Origin: Haloechinothrix aidingensis
GTDB lineage: Bacteria; Actinomycetota; Actinomycetes; Mycobacteriales; Pseudonocardiaceae
Assembly: GCF_013450155.1 (NCBI RefSeq)
Contig: NZ_JACCKD010000008.1
Span: 218,006 to 282,005, forward strand
Length of the DNA: 64,000 nucleotides
Direction: 5' to 3'
Shown piece after piece: positions 8,124 to 18,638 of the stretch (within the stretch, counting starts at the first letter, position 1; each line of letters opens with the position of its first letter). The notes under the pieces were generated by a model. The model was not told the DNA's origin, ran no database searches, and saw nothing but the letters and a program-made list of their open reading frames with translations. Made by a program: the position numbers and the translations under genes.

Positions 8124-8981
8124 ATGGCGAACGAGTACTCCCGCGCCGCGGAGATGATCGCGGGAGCCGACGGGCTCCTCGTCTGTGCGGGCGCGGGCAT
8201 GGGTGTGGACTCGGGGCTGCCCGACTTCCGGGGCAACGAGGGGTTCTGGCGGGCCTACCCGCCCTATGCCCGGCTCGGCCTCGAGTTCACCGACCTAGCC
8301 GATCCCGAGCACTTCCACACCGACCCCGAGTTCGCGTGGGGCTTCTACGGGCACCGGCTGGAGCTGTACCGCCGCACCGAGCCGCACCGTGGGTTCACTC
8401 TGCTGCGCGAGTGGGGTGAGCGCACGACCGGTGGCGTGCGGGTGTTCACCTCGAACGTCGACGGGCAGTTCCAGCGCGCGGGCTTCAGCGACGTCTGCGA
8501 GGCGCATGGATCGATCCACCACCTGCAGTGCCTCGCAGGCTGTTCCGGGAAGACGTGGCCGAGCGACGACCACGCCGTCACGGTGGATCCGGACACGATG
8601 CGCGCACGGCCGCCGCTGCCGGAGTGCCCGCGGTGTGGCTCGACGGCTCGCCCCAACATCCTGATGTTCGGCGACGGCGACTGGATCGGGGACCGCAGCC
8701 AGGAGCAGCTGAACGAGCTGCGCGCCTGGCAGCGCGAACGCCGGGCACTGGTCGTTGTGGAGCTCGGCGCGGGCTCCGCGGTACCGACAGTGCGCCGTTA
8801 CGCCGAGGCGACCACCGCCACCTCCGGCGCGCTGATCCGCATCAACCCCCGCGAGCCCCGGATCCCCGGAGAGCGTGGTGTATCGATAGCCACCAGCGCC
8901 CTCGAGGCACTGGACGCGATCGACAGCCACCTGCGCGGGCAGGCCGGTGGCGAGGCTACTCCCCGCGCAGCCGGCCGGTGA
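8124..8981 (+). CDS. Sir2-family NAD-dependent protein deacetylase
   Basis: A 285-residue sirtuin. The NAD-binding motif CAGAGMGVDSGLPDFRG spans residues 21-37. TSNVDGQFQRAGF contains the conserved Asn/Asp, and the catalytic His is in EAHGSIHHLQC. A zinc-ribbon-like region has CLAGC and CPRCG, although the spacing differs from classical bacterial CobB. RPNILMFGDGDW is the conserved substrate-side loop. It should remove acyl groups from lysines using NAD. It lies 6 bases after mhuD, and its 3' end overlaps the convergent DUF397 gene by 26 bases. Confidence 0.92.
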   Translation: MANEYSRAAEMIAGADGLLVCAGAGMGVDSGLPDFRGNEGFWRAYPPYARLGLEFTDLADPEHFHTDPEFAWGFYGHRLELYRRTEPHRGFTLLREWGERTTGGVRVFTSNVDGQFQRAGFSDVCEAHGSIHHLQCLAGCSGKTWPSDDHAVTVDPDTMRARPPLPECPRCGSTARPNILMFGDGDWIGDRSQEQLNELRAWQRERRALVVVELGAGSAVPTVRRYAEATTATSGALIRINPREPRIPGERGVSIATSALEALDAIDSHLRGQAGGEATPRAAGR

Positions 8982-9135
8982 AGGCGCGCCACGCGGACAA
9001 CGGCACGGTCACGATGCCGCCGTCGCGTTCCTTGGTGTCGCGGACCAGCACCCGCTCGTGCTGTGCCGCCACCTCGACGCAAGCGCCCCCGTTCGAGTTC
9101 GACCGTGACGACTTGCGCCACCTCAACTCGTCCAT
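8956..9135 (-). CDS. DUF397 domain protein
   Basis: A 59-residue protein beginning MDELRWRKSSRSNSNGGACV and ending AWRAFTGRLRGE, the standard signature of DUF397. These small proteins are encoded beside XRE-DUF5753 regulators in Streptomyces and Pseudonocardiales (whiJ/bldB-like loci) and are proposed partners or toxin-like antagonists of the regulator. The ATG overlaps the stop of the upstream XRE gene by 13 bases, so translation is coupled. The 3' end overlaps the sirtuin gene on the other strand. Confidence 0.93.
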   Translation of the reverse strand: MDELRWRKSSRSNSNGGACVEVAAQHERVLVRDTKERDGGIVTVPLSAWRAFTGRLRGE

Positions 9136-9884
9136 TGCTCCGCCACTTCCCGTATCAGTTCAGCCGACTGCCTTCTCGGCAGGGCCTCGGCGCGTATCAG
9201 GTCCCATCGACGTTTCATGGCCGAGATTACATCCGGGCTGTCCAGCACGAAACCACGGGCCGGGGTGTCGACGTAGACATACTCCCGACCGTCGAGCACC
9301 GCCATGCCGAACGACCCGTCCAGATGCAGGTGGGTTCCGCAGTCGATCGGCACCACCTGCACCACGAAGGATTCGGCTATAGCCTCGATGCGCTCCAACT
9401 GCGCGCGCATCCCCTGGGGATCGGTCATCGGATAGCGCAACGCGCGCTCGTCCAGCAGTACCACCAGCTCCGGCGGCGACGGCGCCGCGCGGGTGAGGAT
9501 CTGCTGGCGCTCCATACGCGCAGCGAGCTTGCTTTCGTCGCCGTTGAGCAACTCATGCGCATAGCCCTCTGCTTGCAACAGGCCCGGGACGAGAAGTAGC
9601 TCGTACCACCAGATGGCTGACGCCTCTTGCTCGATGTCGTACCAGGACCGGAACCACTCGGGCAGGCCCGCCTGGGTGAGCAGGTGATCCCTGATCCTGC
9701 CGAGCAGCCCGTCGGTGGCCAGCGCGCGGTCGGCACCCTCCGCGAAGGCCTGGCTCGGCGCCTTGTTCCCGCACTCGACCTTCTCGATCAGCGACGTCGA
9801 GAAATTGATCTCCTCGGCGAGCTTCTCCCTGCTCCAGCCGAAGCCTTCCCTGGCACGCCGGAGTTCGCTTGCGAACAGGCTCAT
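9123..9884 (-). CDS. XRE-family regulator with DUF5753 (Scr1/WhiJ-like)
   Basis: About 253 residues from the ATG at 9884, which follows GGGGAAG; an earlier start at 9965 is less likely. The HTH spans about residues 5-60 (ELRRAREGFGWSREKLAEEI then FSTSLIEKVECGNKAPS). The rest is DUF5753, with SAIWWYELLLVPGLLQAEGY, LDERALRYPM and YVYVDTPARGFVLDSPDV. Such proteins pair with DUF397 partners and affect development or antibiotic production in streptomycetes; that role is family knowledge, not shown here. It forms a two-gene operon with the DUF397 gene. Confidence 0.93.
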   Translation of the reverse strand: MSLFASELRRAREGFGWSREKLAEEINFSTSLIEKVECGNKAPSQAFAEGADRALATDGLLGRIRDHLLTQAGLPEWFRSWYDIEQEASAIWWYELLLVPGLLQAEGYAHELLNGDESKLAARMERQQILTRAAPSPPELVVLLDERALRYPMTDPQGMRAQLERIEAIAESFVVQVVPIDCGTHLHLDGSFGMAVLDGREYVYVDTPARGFVLDSPDVISAMKRRWDLIRAEALPRRQSAELIREVAEQWTS

Positions 9885-9969
9885 CGCTTCCCCACCCCAT
9901 CTCACGCCAGGACGCGTGCGTCCACGGATGACTCCGGAGCGTAGCCGATCCGACACCCCACGCACAGCA

Positions 9970-10005
9970 ACGGGGCCGGTCCTTGTGGATAAGGACCGGC
10001 CCCGT
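9970..10005 (-). terminator. Terminator downstream of clpC
   Basis: A perfect 15-bp stem, ACGGGGCCGGTCCTT (9970-9984) with AAGGACCGGCCCCGT (9991-10005), and a six-base loop. It lies 20 bases beyond the clpC stop and between it and the XRE gene start, so it most likely ends clpC transcripts. Confidence 0.8.
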
Positions 10006-10025
10006 GAACTACTGGTCGTGGCGGT

Positions 10026-12593
<2,568 letters not shown>

Positions 12594-13064
12594 TCCCTCG
12601 ACTGCTGCGTCGGCGGTGATGATGTCATCGTGCTCGGCGGGCTGCCCAGCGCGACTTATTCAGCACCGTAAGACCACTGTAGTAGCCATCCCCTGCCGGT
12701 TGGGTAACCACTACGAGGCTTTCCACCCGGGAAGCCCGCTAACGGCTTTCCCCGGGTCATTACGTCAGTCCACCACGTCGCCGCCGGCAGCGCACCCGCA
12801 CGATGACATCCGGGTGGAGTCACCAGATCCGCTGGTCACACTCGGCACAACGCGCGTGACCGTCGCGAGGGTTCCCGTACCGACCCCGTGTCCGCTCAGC
12901 GCGAACGGCCCTCCGGCCGGGTGAGTCGCACCGGCAGTATCAGCCATCAAGCGGAGCGCTTAACCCGACGTGACGAATGACATCCCCACGACCCGACTCC
13001 AGCACGTTAAAGTTAGGCACACCTAAGCACTCGAATGGACGCCGGAAGGGCAGTGGAGGTGGTC
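12594..13064. other. Divergent intergenic region clpC / ferric reductase
   Basis: A 471-base region between divergent genes that holds the clpC promoter on the left and the iron-regulated promoter on the right. Apart from the iron box at 13008-13026 I see no firm element, and no open frame with convincing codon bias. Confidence 0.5.
13008..13026 (+). promoter_or_regulatory. IdeR/DtxR iron box
   Basis: TAAAGTTAGGCACACCTAA matches the 19-bp IdeR/DtxR consensus at about 15 positions, and its core TTAGG-CACA-CCTAA is a perfect 5-bp inverted repeat. It sits 38 bases before the start of the FhuF-like gene, where iron-loaded IdeR would block transcription. Iron-repressed expression is therefore likely. 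Confidence 0.8.
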
Positions 13065-13901
13065 ATGCCTGCACCGTTGCCGGTCAGTCGTGCCGCACGG
13101 GACCTTCCGGAGTCGATCTCCCGAGTCAACCAGCGTCAAGAGCTCGTGCACATCACGCTGGACACGCCGTCGCCGGGCCGCCGAGGGCAGCGGGAATGGC
13201 AGCACTGTGCCGACCTGCTCGCCCATCCGGACGGGCTGGCCACGTGGCGTGCGGTCGCGGCGGAGTGGCTACGTGCCGAGTACGGCGAGGCCCCGCACCA
13301 GACGGTGGCCGCGGGCGTGCGCTCCTGGTACCTCCAGGTGCCCGCGTACCTCGCCACGCTGCTGTTCCATCACGAGCGCCGCGTTCCCTCGCTCCGGCCG
13401 GAGGACCTGTCATTCCGGATCGCGGCGCGCGGTAAGCCGGAACCGGCCGAGATCGCCGTGGCGAACCCGGCCTTCGCCTGCCTGCCGGACGACCCGGCCG
13501 CGGGCGCGAGCGAGGCATTCGTCGTCGACTCCGAGGACCGGCTCGTCCAGCTGCTGCGCGCCCGCTACACGGCGCACGCCGCGCGGTTCGTGCGCGCCTA
13601 CCAGCCAACCGTGCGATTCGGCGCCCGTAACCTCTGGGGAGCTGTCACCGACGCGCTCGACGTCGGCATGTGGCGAGCGGGCAAGCAGAACGGTGACGAA
13701 GGGGCCGGGGTAACGGACGCCGGGTTGCTGCTCCGAGACTGTTCCGCCCCGTTCACCTCGGCGTCGACCCTGCATCCGGCCACCGACGAGCACGGCGATC
13801 CCTGTTGGACACGCCGCAAGGAGTCGTGCTGCTTTCACTACATGCTCAACGAGGGCAAAGGTCCCTGCCGGACCTGTCCCCGTGTCATCCCCCCGCTGTA
13901 G
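13065..13901 (+). CDS. FhuF-like ferric-siderophore reductase, 2Fe-2S
   Basis: 278 residues from the ATG at 13065, preceded by GGAGG at 5-base spacing; an ATG at 13035 is possible but less well placed. The C terminus carries Cys255-Cys256, Cys268 and Cys271 (CCFHYML..GPCRTCPR), the unusual CC-x11-C-x2-C cluster ligation of FhuF. The upstream part fits the ferric iron reductase family (AAGVRSWYLQVPAYLATLLF). It should reduce ferric siderophore complexes in the cytoplasm to free iron. The iron box just upstream supports iron-responsive control. No siderophore transport genes are next to it. Confidence 0.87.
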   Translation: MPAPLPVSRAARDLPESISRVNQRQELVHITLDTPSPGRRGQREWQHCADLLAHPDGLATWRAVAAEWLRAEYGEAPHQTVAAGVRSWYLQVPAYLATLLFHHERRVPSLRPEDLSFRIAARGKPEPAEIAVANPAFACLPDDPAAGASEAFVVDSEDRLVQLLRARYTAHAARFVRAYQPTVRFGARNLWGAVTDALDVGMWRAGKQNGDEGAGVTDAGLLLRDCSAPFTSASTLHPATDEHGDPCWTRRKESCCFHYMLNEGKGPCRTCPRVIPPL

Positions 13902-13911
13902 CTCGCCGGTT

Positions 13912-14018
13912 CCGGAGGGCTGTTCGCACGTCGCCGGGCGCGACCCGGCAGTTGTGCCGGCCGTTCACGATCCGCACACCCGCGGCCTGCGCCCGGCGAG
14001 TTGCGAATAGCCCTCCGG
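13912..14018. repeat. 30-bp inverted repeat between fhuF-like gene and lsr2
   Basis: The arms at 13912-13941 (starting CCGGAGGGCTGTTCGCACG) and 13989-14018 (ending GCGAATAGCCCTCCGG) are complementary at 27 of 30 positions and are separated by 47 bases that contain a smaller hairpin (CCGGCA/TGCCGG). It lies between convergent genes, so it may end transcription from both sides. It is longer than an ordinary terminator, and related motifs recur in the gene-free stretch after lsr2. Confidence 0.8.
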
Positions 14019-14039
14019 CACTCCCGGGAGGGGGAAGTG

Positions 14040-14384
14040 TCACTTCCGCTTGTGGTACGCGTCCACGACCTCGCTGGGAATGCGCCCGCGGTCCGAGACG
14101 GTATATCCGTTCTTCCTCGCCCATGCCCGAATCGCCTGGTTCTGTTCCCTATCCACCGACGCGGAACGGTTCGAGCTACCGCTGCTCTTTGTTCCCGCCT
14201 TCTTCCGGCCACCAGAACGCCGGGCATGCTCGATGTATTGCGCCAGGGCGTCGCGCAGCTCCTCGGCATTCTCACCCGACAAGTCGATCTGGTAGGTTAC
14301 ACCGTCCAAACCGAACTCGACGGTCTCTTCAGCCTCGCCACCATCCAAATCATCGATGAGTGACACGAGCACCTTCTGGGCCAT
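14040..14384 (-). CDS. lsr2: Lsr2 nucleoid-associated protein
   Basis: A 114-residue H-NS-like protein of actinobacteria that bridges AT-rich DNA and silences foreign genes. The N-terminal dimerisation/oligomerisation domain starts [16 protein letters not shown] flexible linker is followed by the DNA-binding domain, which ends [20 protein letters not shown] with the AT-hook-like Arg-Gly-Arg ([10 protein letters not shown]). Full length. It is close to clpC as in M. tuberculosis (Rv3596c-Rv3597c), but lysS, which follows there, is not found here. The AT-rich operon at 57-61 kb is the kind of DNA this protein would be expected to coat. Confidence 0.97.
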   Translation of the reverse strand: MAQKVLVSLIDDLDGGEAEETVEFGLDGVTYQIDLSGENAEELRDALAQYIEHARRSGGRKKAGTKSSGSSNRSASVDREQNQAIRAWARKNGYTVSDRGRIPSEVVDAYHKRK

Positions 14385-15402
14385 TCGTTCCCTCCAGCCT
14401 AGGAATGATCAGAACCTTCGTGTATGCACGTGCGACCTCACCAACGGCAGTGGCAACAGCACGGCAACACATTAATACTCTAATTCCATGCTAAACGCAA
14501 ACCGACAGCGGGTCCGACAACTTCGCTTCGCCATTCGCCCGCACCCTGCTCCGTTTCCTGTCACGAGGTTTCAACCCCCGGATCCACGACCCGCCTCCGC
14601 ATTCACATGTCGGGCCATTCACCGCAATCGGCTCACCACACGTCACCGGCCACCCGCGGAAGCCGACCACGAACGTCCCTCCGGGAGGCCCCGTTCGCCG
14701 GCTCGTGAATAGCTCTCGGGTAGGCCCGTTCAATACCGATACATTCACTGCGTGCCGTATCCCGGCCCCGAACGTGACGCCGACGGATTGTCCGCCGACG
14801 GCCACCGTGACGCCCGGGCCACGAACCACACCACGCATGCCACGCCGTGAGGTCGTTCCGGTGGCTCGCCGGATTGTGAATATCCTCCGGCCCGCCCGGC
14901 CAACAGATCATACGAGCCGGAAAGAAAGCGGAACGCGCGGGTCGGATACCGCCTGCGCCACCGCACACGACCACCCGGCCCCAGAACGCGTCCGGCTATT
15001 CACGAGCAGGCAGGGGAGCTCACCCGTGCGGAATCTACGACACGGAGCCGGGCCGTCGAAGGCGGCCGGCGACACGTCGGAGAGCCGCTGCGGGCGACAA
15101 CCGATCCCGCACCGGCACCCCGGCAAGAATATCGCGATACGTGAACAATGCGGGATCTATTCGCATCAATCCGCCGGTGCGGCGCCCGTCGGGGAACTCG
15201 AGTGCCGATACCGGACGCATTCCTCGATCTCTGCCGTGACCGGTATCCGGTAAAGCGGCACAGGCCGGCCGGGCAGGGGCGAGCTTACCGGTTCGCGATT
15301 GATCCTCGTCGTGGCCAGGAAGCGGTGTTACCTGTCGATACTGATCGGCGGCACGTGACGCTGCCGGTCAGGACACACTCTTACACGATTCCTGAACGGT
15401 AT
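14385..15402. other. 1.0-kb gene-free stretch with repeated motifs upstream of lsr2
   Basis: No open frame here has actinobacterial codon bias or a recognisable product; in particular I find no lysyl-tRNA synthetase motifs. The lsr2 promoter should lie at the left end, where ATTAATACTCTAATTCC (14471-14487) is notably AT-rich. Several variants of a short motif occur: GCTCGTGAATAGC (14701-14713), its exact inverse at 14995-15007, and TTGTGAATATCCTCCGG (14874-14890). The last resembles TTGCGAATAGCCCTCCGG in the inverted repeat at 14001-14018. Degenerate DNA or a repeat-rich regulatory spacer are the likely readings. Confidence 0.6.
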
Positions 15403-16197
15403 TCACCGCACGTTGCGCTCGTAGGTCAGCCGCAGCCCCGCCATCGTCAGATCCGGCCGGTGCTCGGTGACCGTGCCGCACTCACCGATCATCAGGGGGG
15501 CGAGCCCGCCGGTGGCGATCACCCCGATGTCGTCCGCGTGGAACTGCGTATCCGCGCACAACTCTTGCTGGAAACGGCGCACCAGTCCGTCCACCTGCCC
15601 GGCGAACCCGTACAGGATCCCCGACTGCAAGCACTCCACCGTGGTCTTGCCGATGACCGAACGCGGCGACACCAACTCCACCGCGCGCAGTGCCGACGCC
15701 CGGGAAGCAAGGGCATCGAGTGAGATCTCCACACCCGGCGCGAACGCGCCTCCCAGGAACTCACCCCGCCCGGAAACGGCGTCGACGACCGTAGAGGTCC
15801 CGAAGTCCACGACGACGCACGGCCCGCCGTACAGCTCGTGCGCCGCGACCGCGTTGGCGATCCGGTCGGGGCCGACCTCCTTGGGGTTGTCGACGCGCAA
15901 CGGCAACCCGGTCCGCACACCCGGCTCGATGATCACTGTTGGTACCAGCTCGTAGTACCGCGCGAACATCACCCGCAGCTCCCGCAGTACCGGAGGCACC
16001 GTGGACAGCGCACAGATGCCGGTCACCGTGTCGGCCTCCTCCGCGAGCATGCCCCGCACGGACAGCGCGAGCTCGTCCGCGGTCAGCCGGGTGTCGGTAC
16101 GCATACGCCAGTCACTGACCAGCTCCGCGGATGCTCCCCTGCCGCTGTACAGGCCTATGACGATGTTGGTGTTACCGACATCCACGGTAAGCAGCAT
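15403..16197 (-). CDS. coaX: Type III pantothenate kinase CoaX
   Basis: 264 residues from the ATG at 16197 (MLLTVDVGNTNIVIGLY). It phosphorylates pantothenate in the first step of CoA synthesis. The ASKHA-fold P-loop DVGNTN is at the N terminus. GPDRIANAVAAHELYGGPCV and VVDFGTSTVVDAVSGRGEFL carry the catalytic Asp and phosphate-binding residues, and GGAFAPGVEISLDAL follows. The 16-base gap after panD makes a clear operon: panC-panD make pantothenate and CoaX uses it. Actinobacteria often also have a type I kinase elsewhere, so this copy may be silent or redundant, as reported for M. tuberculosis Rv3600c. Confidence 0.95.
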   Translation of the reverse strand: MLLTVDVGNTNIVIGLYSGRGASAELVSDWRMRTDTRLTADELALSVRGMLAEEADTVTGICALSTVPPVLRELRVMFARYYELVPTVIIEPGVRTGLPLRVDNPKEVGPDRIANAVAAHELYGGPCVVVDFGTSTVVDAVSGRGEFLGGAFAPGVEISLDALASRASALRAVELVSPRSVIGKTTVECLQSGILYGFAGQVDGLVRRFQQELCADTQFHADDIGVIATGGLAPLMIGECGTVTEHRPDLTMAGLRLTYERNVR

Positions 16198-16213
16198 GGT
16201 TACCGGGCCATGC

Positions 16214-16660
16214 CTAGCTGTGCGCGTACACCGCGGCGCCCGGCCGCGTGATCGGTGTGGACCCGCTGACCAGGCCGGACCCCTCCGGCGCGTGCCCGGG
16301 GTCACCACCGGTGTGCTCGATGCGGTTGTCGCCGTCGACGAACAGCACCCTCGGCTGGTAGGCGACCGCTTCGGCGTCGTCCATCTGCCCGTAGGAGATC
16401 AGGATGACCAGGTCGCCAGGGTGGACCAGGTGAGCGGCCGCGCCGTTGATCCCGAGGACCCCGCTGTCGGCCTCGCCGGGGATGACGTAGGTCTCCAGGC
16501 GCGCTCCGTTGGTGATGTCCACGATCGTGACCTGCTCGCCGGGCAGCAGGTCGGCCGCGCGCATCAGTGTCTCGTCCACGGTGACGGAACCGACGTAGTG
16601 CAGGTCGGCCTGCGTGACGGTCGCACGGTGGATCTTGGACTTCAGCATGGTGCGGTACAT
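16214..16660 (-). CDS. panD: Aspartate 1-decarboxylase proenzyme PanD
   Basis: A 148-residue pyruvoyl enzyme that converts aspartate to beta-alanine for pantothenate. The self-cleavage site Gly24-Ser25 is in [11 protein letters not shown], where Ser25 becomes the pyruvoyl group. The remaining core motifs are [16 protein letters not shown] and [20 protein letters not shown]. The 20-residue tail after the core is longer than in E. coli and Gly/Ser-rich, as in mycobacteria. It is located between panC and coaX in one operon. Confidence 0.97.
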   Translation of the reverse strand: MYRTMLKSKIHRATVTQADLHYVGSVTVDETLMRAADLLPGEQVTIVDITNGARLETYVIPGEADSGVLGINGAAAHLVHPGDLVILISYGQMDDAEAVAYQPRVLFVDGDNRIEHTGGDPGHAPEGSGLVSGSTPITRPGAAVYAHS

Positions 16661-16693
16661 GGTGGGAACTCCTGGATACGGGTGCCTGGGGCG

Positions 16694-17575
16694 TCAGATC
16701 GGGTCACCGATTACGAGTCCTGCGTTGTCGATCAGCCGGGTGCCACCCACCCGGGCGGCGATCAGCAGCCGTGCCTCTCCCTCGTCCGGCGCGGGCCCCA
16801 GCTCGGGGTCCCGCAGTGCGAGGTAGTCCACGGCCACCTCGGGTTGCGCGGCCAGCGTCTCGCGGGCCGCCTCGTACACCGCTTCCGGGCCCTGTTGGCC
16901 CGCGTGCGCTCCTGCGGTGAGGGCCGCTGACAGCACGACGGCCTGCTCCCGCTGCTCGTCGGTGAGGTAGCGGTTGCGTGACGACAGCGCGAGCCCGTCA
17001 CGTTCGCGCACCGTGGGGACACCGATCACCGACGGCTCCATGTTGAGGTCGCGCGCCATCCGCTTGAGCAGCACAAGTTGCTGGTAGTCCTTCTCCCCGA
17101 ACAGCGCGTAGTGCGGGCGCACGATGTTGAACAGCTTCGCGACCACGGTCAGCACCCCGGCGAAATGCCCCGGCCGGTGCGCGCCTTCCAACTCGTCACC
17201 GAGGGGTCCCGGGTGCACGGTCACCGCGGCGTCGCTGTCGTAGAGCTCGCTCACATCCGGGGTGAACACCAGCTCCACCCCGGCTCGCTCCAGTGCCTCC
17301 AGGTCGGCCTCACGCGACCTGGGGTAGGCCTCGTAGTCCTCGCCGGGGCCGAACTGCAGCGGGTTGACGAAGATCGAGGCGGCGACAACGGTGTTGGGGA
17401 TCCGCTTCGCCCTGCGCACGATCTCCAGATGTCCCTCGTGCAACGCGCCCATCGTCGGGACGAAAGCGATCTTGCTCCCGACCCGCCGCAGGGCGTTACT
17501 CGTGCGGGTCACGTCCTCCGCGCGCGCCAGCACGTTCAGCTGGTCCCGGGTGAACCGGGCCTGGCTCACGGTCAT
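16694..17575 (-). CDS. panC: Pantothenate synthetase PanC
   Basis: 293 residues. It joins pantoate and beta-alanine with ATP. Motifs seen: FVPTMGALHEGHLEIVRRA (HxGH-type nucleotide site), VVASIFVNPLQFGPGEDYEA, HRPGHFAGVLTVVAKLFNIV, ALFGEKDYQQL and the KMSKS-like LSSRNRYL. The ATG at 17575 overlaps the stop of the upstream DUF2520 gene (ATGA). A much longer open frame exists upstream but is only a shadow of that gene. It is translated before panD in the same operon. Confidence 0.97.
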   Translation of the reverse strand: MTVSQARFTRDQLNVLARAEDVTRTSNALRRVGSKIAFVPTMGALHEGHLEIVRRAKRIPNTVVAASIFVNPLQFGPGEDYEAYPRSREADLEALERAGVELVFTPDVSELYDSDAAVTVHPGPLGDELEGAHRPGHFAGVLTVVAKLFNIVRPHYALFGEKDYQQLVLLKRMARDLNMEPSVIGVPTVRERDGLALSSRNRYLTDEQREQAVVLSAALTAGAHAGQQGPEAVYEAARETLAAQPEVAVDYLALRDPELGPAPDEGEARLLIAARVGGTRLIDNAGLVIGDPI

Positions 17576-18459
17576 TGCTTGCCCCCTAATGCTGTGTCGA
17601 TGTCGGCGGCGGCGTCCTCGGCGAGCAGCCCGGTCTCGCGGGCCCGCACCGCCGTCCGGTGTGCGAGCGTCGTGTAGCTGTCGACGATCTCGGGGGCGTG
17701 CTGGGACAGCACATCGAGGTGCGCGCGCACCGTGCCGGAGTCGCCCCTGGCAACGGGACCGGTCAGTGCCCGGTCCCCGTGCCGGAGCACGTTGTCCAGA
17801 GATGCGGACAGCAACGGCCCCACCAGTCGTTCGGGCTGGGTGACCCCGGCACCACGAAGCTGGTCGAGACAGTCGGCGATGAGCGTGATGAGGTGGTTGG
17901 CGCCGTGCGTCAGCGCGGCGTGGTAGAGCGGTCGCGCGGCCTCGGGGAGACGTACCGGCTCGGCCCCCATCTCCACGGCGAGCGCCTCGCCGACCGGCCA
18001 CGCGGCCTCGTCGTCCGCCGCCGCTGTGACACCGATGCAGCAGGACGCCAGCCGCTGCACGTCTTCCGATCGGCCGGTGAACGTCATCGCGGGGTGCAGG
18101 GCGAGACACAGCGCGCCGGCCTCGGCGGCCGGGTCGAGCACATCCACACCGTGCGCACCCGAGGTGTGTACGACGATCTGACCGGAACGCAGCGCCCCGG
18201 CGGCGACCAGTCCCCGTACCGTTCCGGGCAGCACGTCATCGGGGATGGCAAGCAACACGAGATCGCTGCGCCGCGCGACCTCGTCCGGGCGCGCGATCTC
18301 CGCTCCCGGCAGGAGCTCCTCACAGCGGCGAACCGACGCGTCCGACACGGCTGACGCGGCGATGACGGTGTGACCTGCGGCGGCGAGTGTCGCGCCGAGC
18401 ACGCTTCCTACCCTGCCGGCCGAGACGATGCCGACCGAGAGCCGTGCGGGCCGGTTCAT
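17572..18459 (-). CDS. Rossmann-fold DUF2520 protein (Rv3603c-like)
   Basis: About 295 residues. The N-terminal NAD(P)-binding domain reads LSVGIVSAGRVGSVLGATLA, with the glycine pattern GxxxGRVG. The C-terminal DUF2520 helical domain contains LYHAALTHGANHLITLIADC and VGPLLSASLDNVLRHGDRAL. The family resembles ketopantoate reductase and 6-phosphogluconate dehydrogenase folds, and its place directly before panC suggests a link to pantoate supply, although the activity is unproven. AAGGAG lies 8 bases before the ATG at 18459, favoured over the ATG six bases earlier. It overlaps panC by 4 bases. Confidence 0.9.
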   Translation of the reverse strand: MNRPARLSVGIVSAGRVGSVLGATLAAAGHTVIAASAVSDASVRRCEELLPGAEIARPDEVARRSDLVLLAIPDDVLPGTVRGLVAAGALRSGQIVVHTSGAHGVDVLDPAAEAGALCLALHPAMTFTGRSEDVQRLASCCIGVTAAADDEAAWPVGEALAVEMGAEPVRLPEAARPLYHAALTHGANHLITLIADCLDQLRGAGVTQPERLVGPLLSASLDNVLRHGDRALTGPVARGDSGTVRAHLDVLSQHAPEIVDSYTTLAHRTAVRARETGLLAEDAAADIDTALGGKQ

Positions 18460-18638
18460 GTACATAGCTCCTTCGCTCGTTCCAGTCCCGCTCCACAGCA
18501 GGCTCTCCCGCGCAACTGGTTCGGAGCCGTTCCGGGTACCGGACGATTAGCGCGAGAGTAGCTGACACGCCGACGTGCGCGCCTACTCTAGGTGACCAGC
18601 TTCACGTGACGGGCACGCAGGTCGTACCGGGCCCGCGG

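Noticed and set aside
14705..15253. A 182-codon frame in the gene-free stretch after lsr2
   Set aside because: No codon-position GC pattern, Thr/Pro/Arg-rich random look, no family and no ribosome binding site.
17576..18109. Long N-terminal extension of panC
   Set aside because: It only mirrors the DUF2520 gene in another frame. The ATG at 17575 with an ATGA overlap is the natural start.
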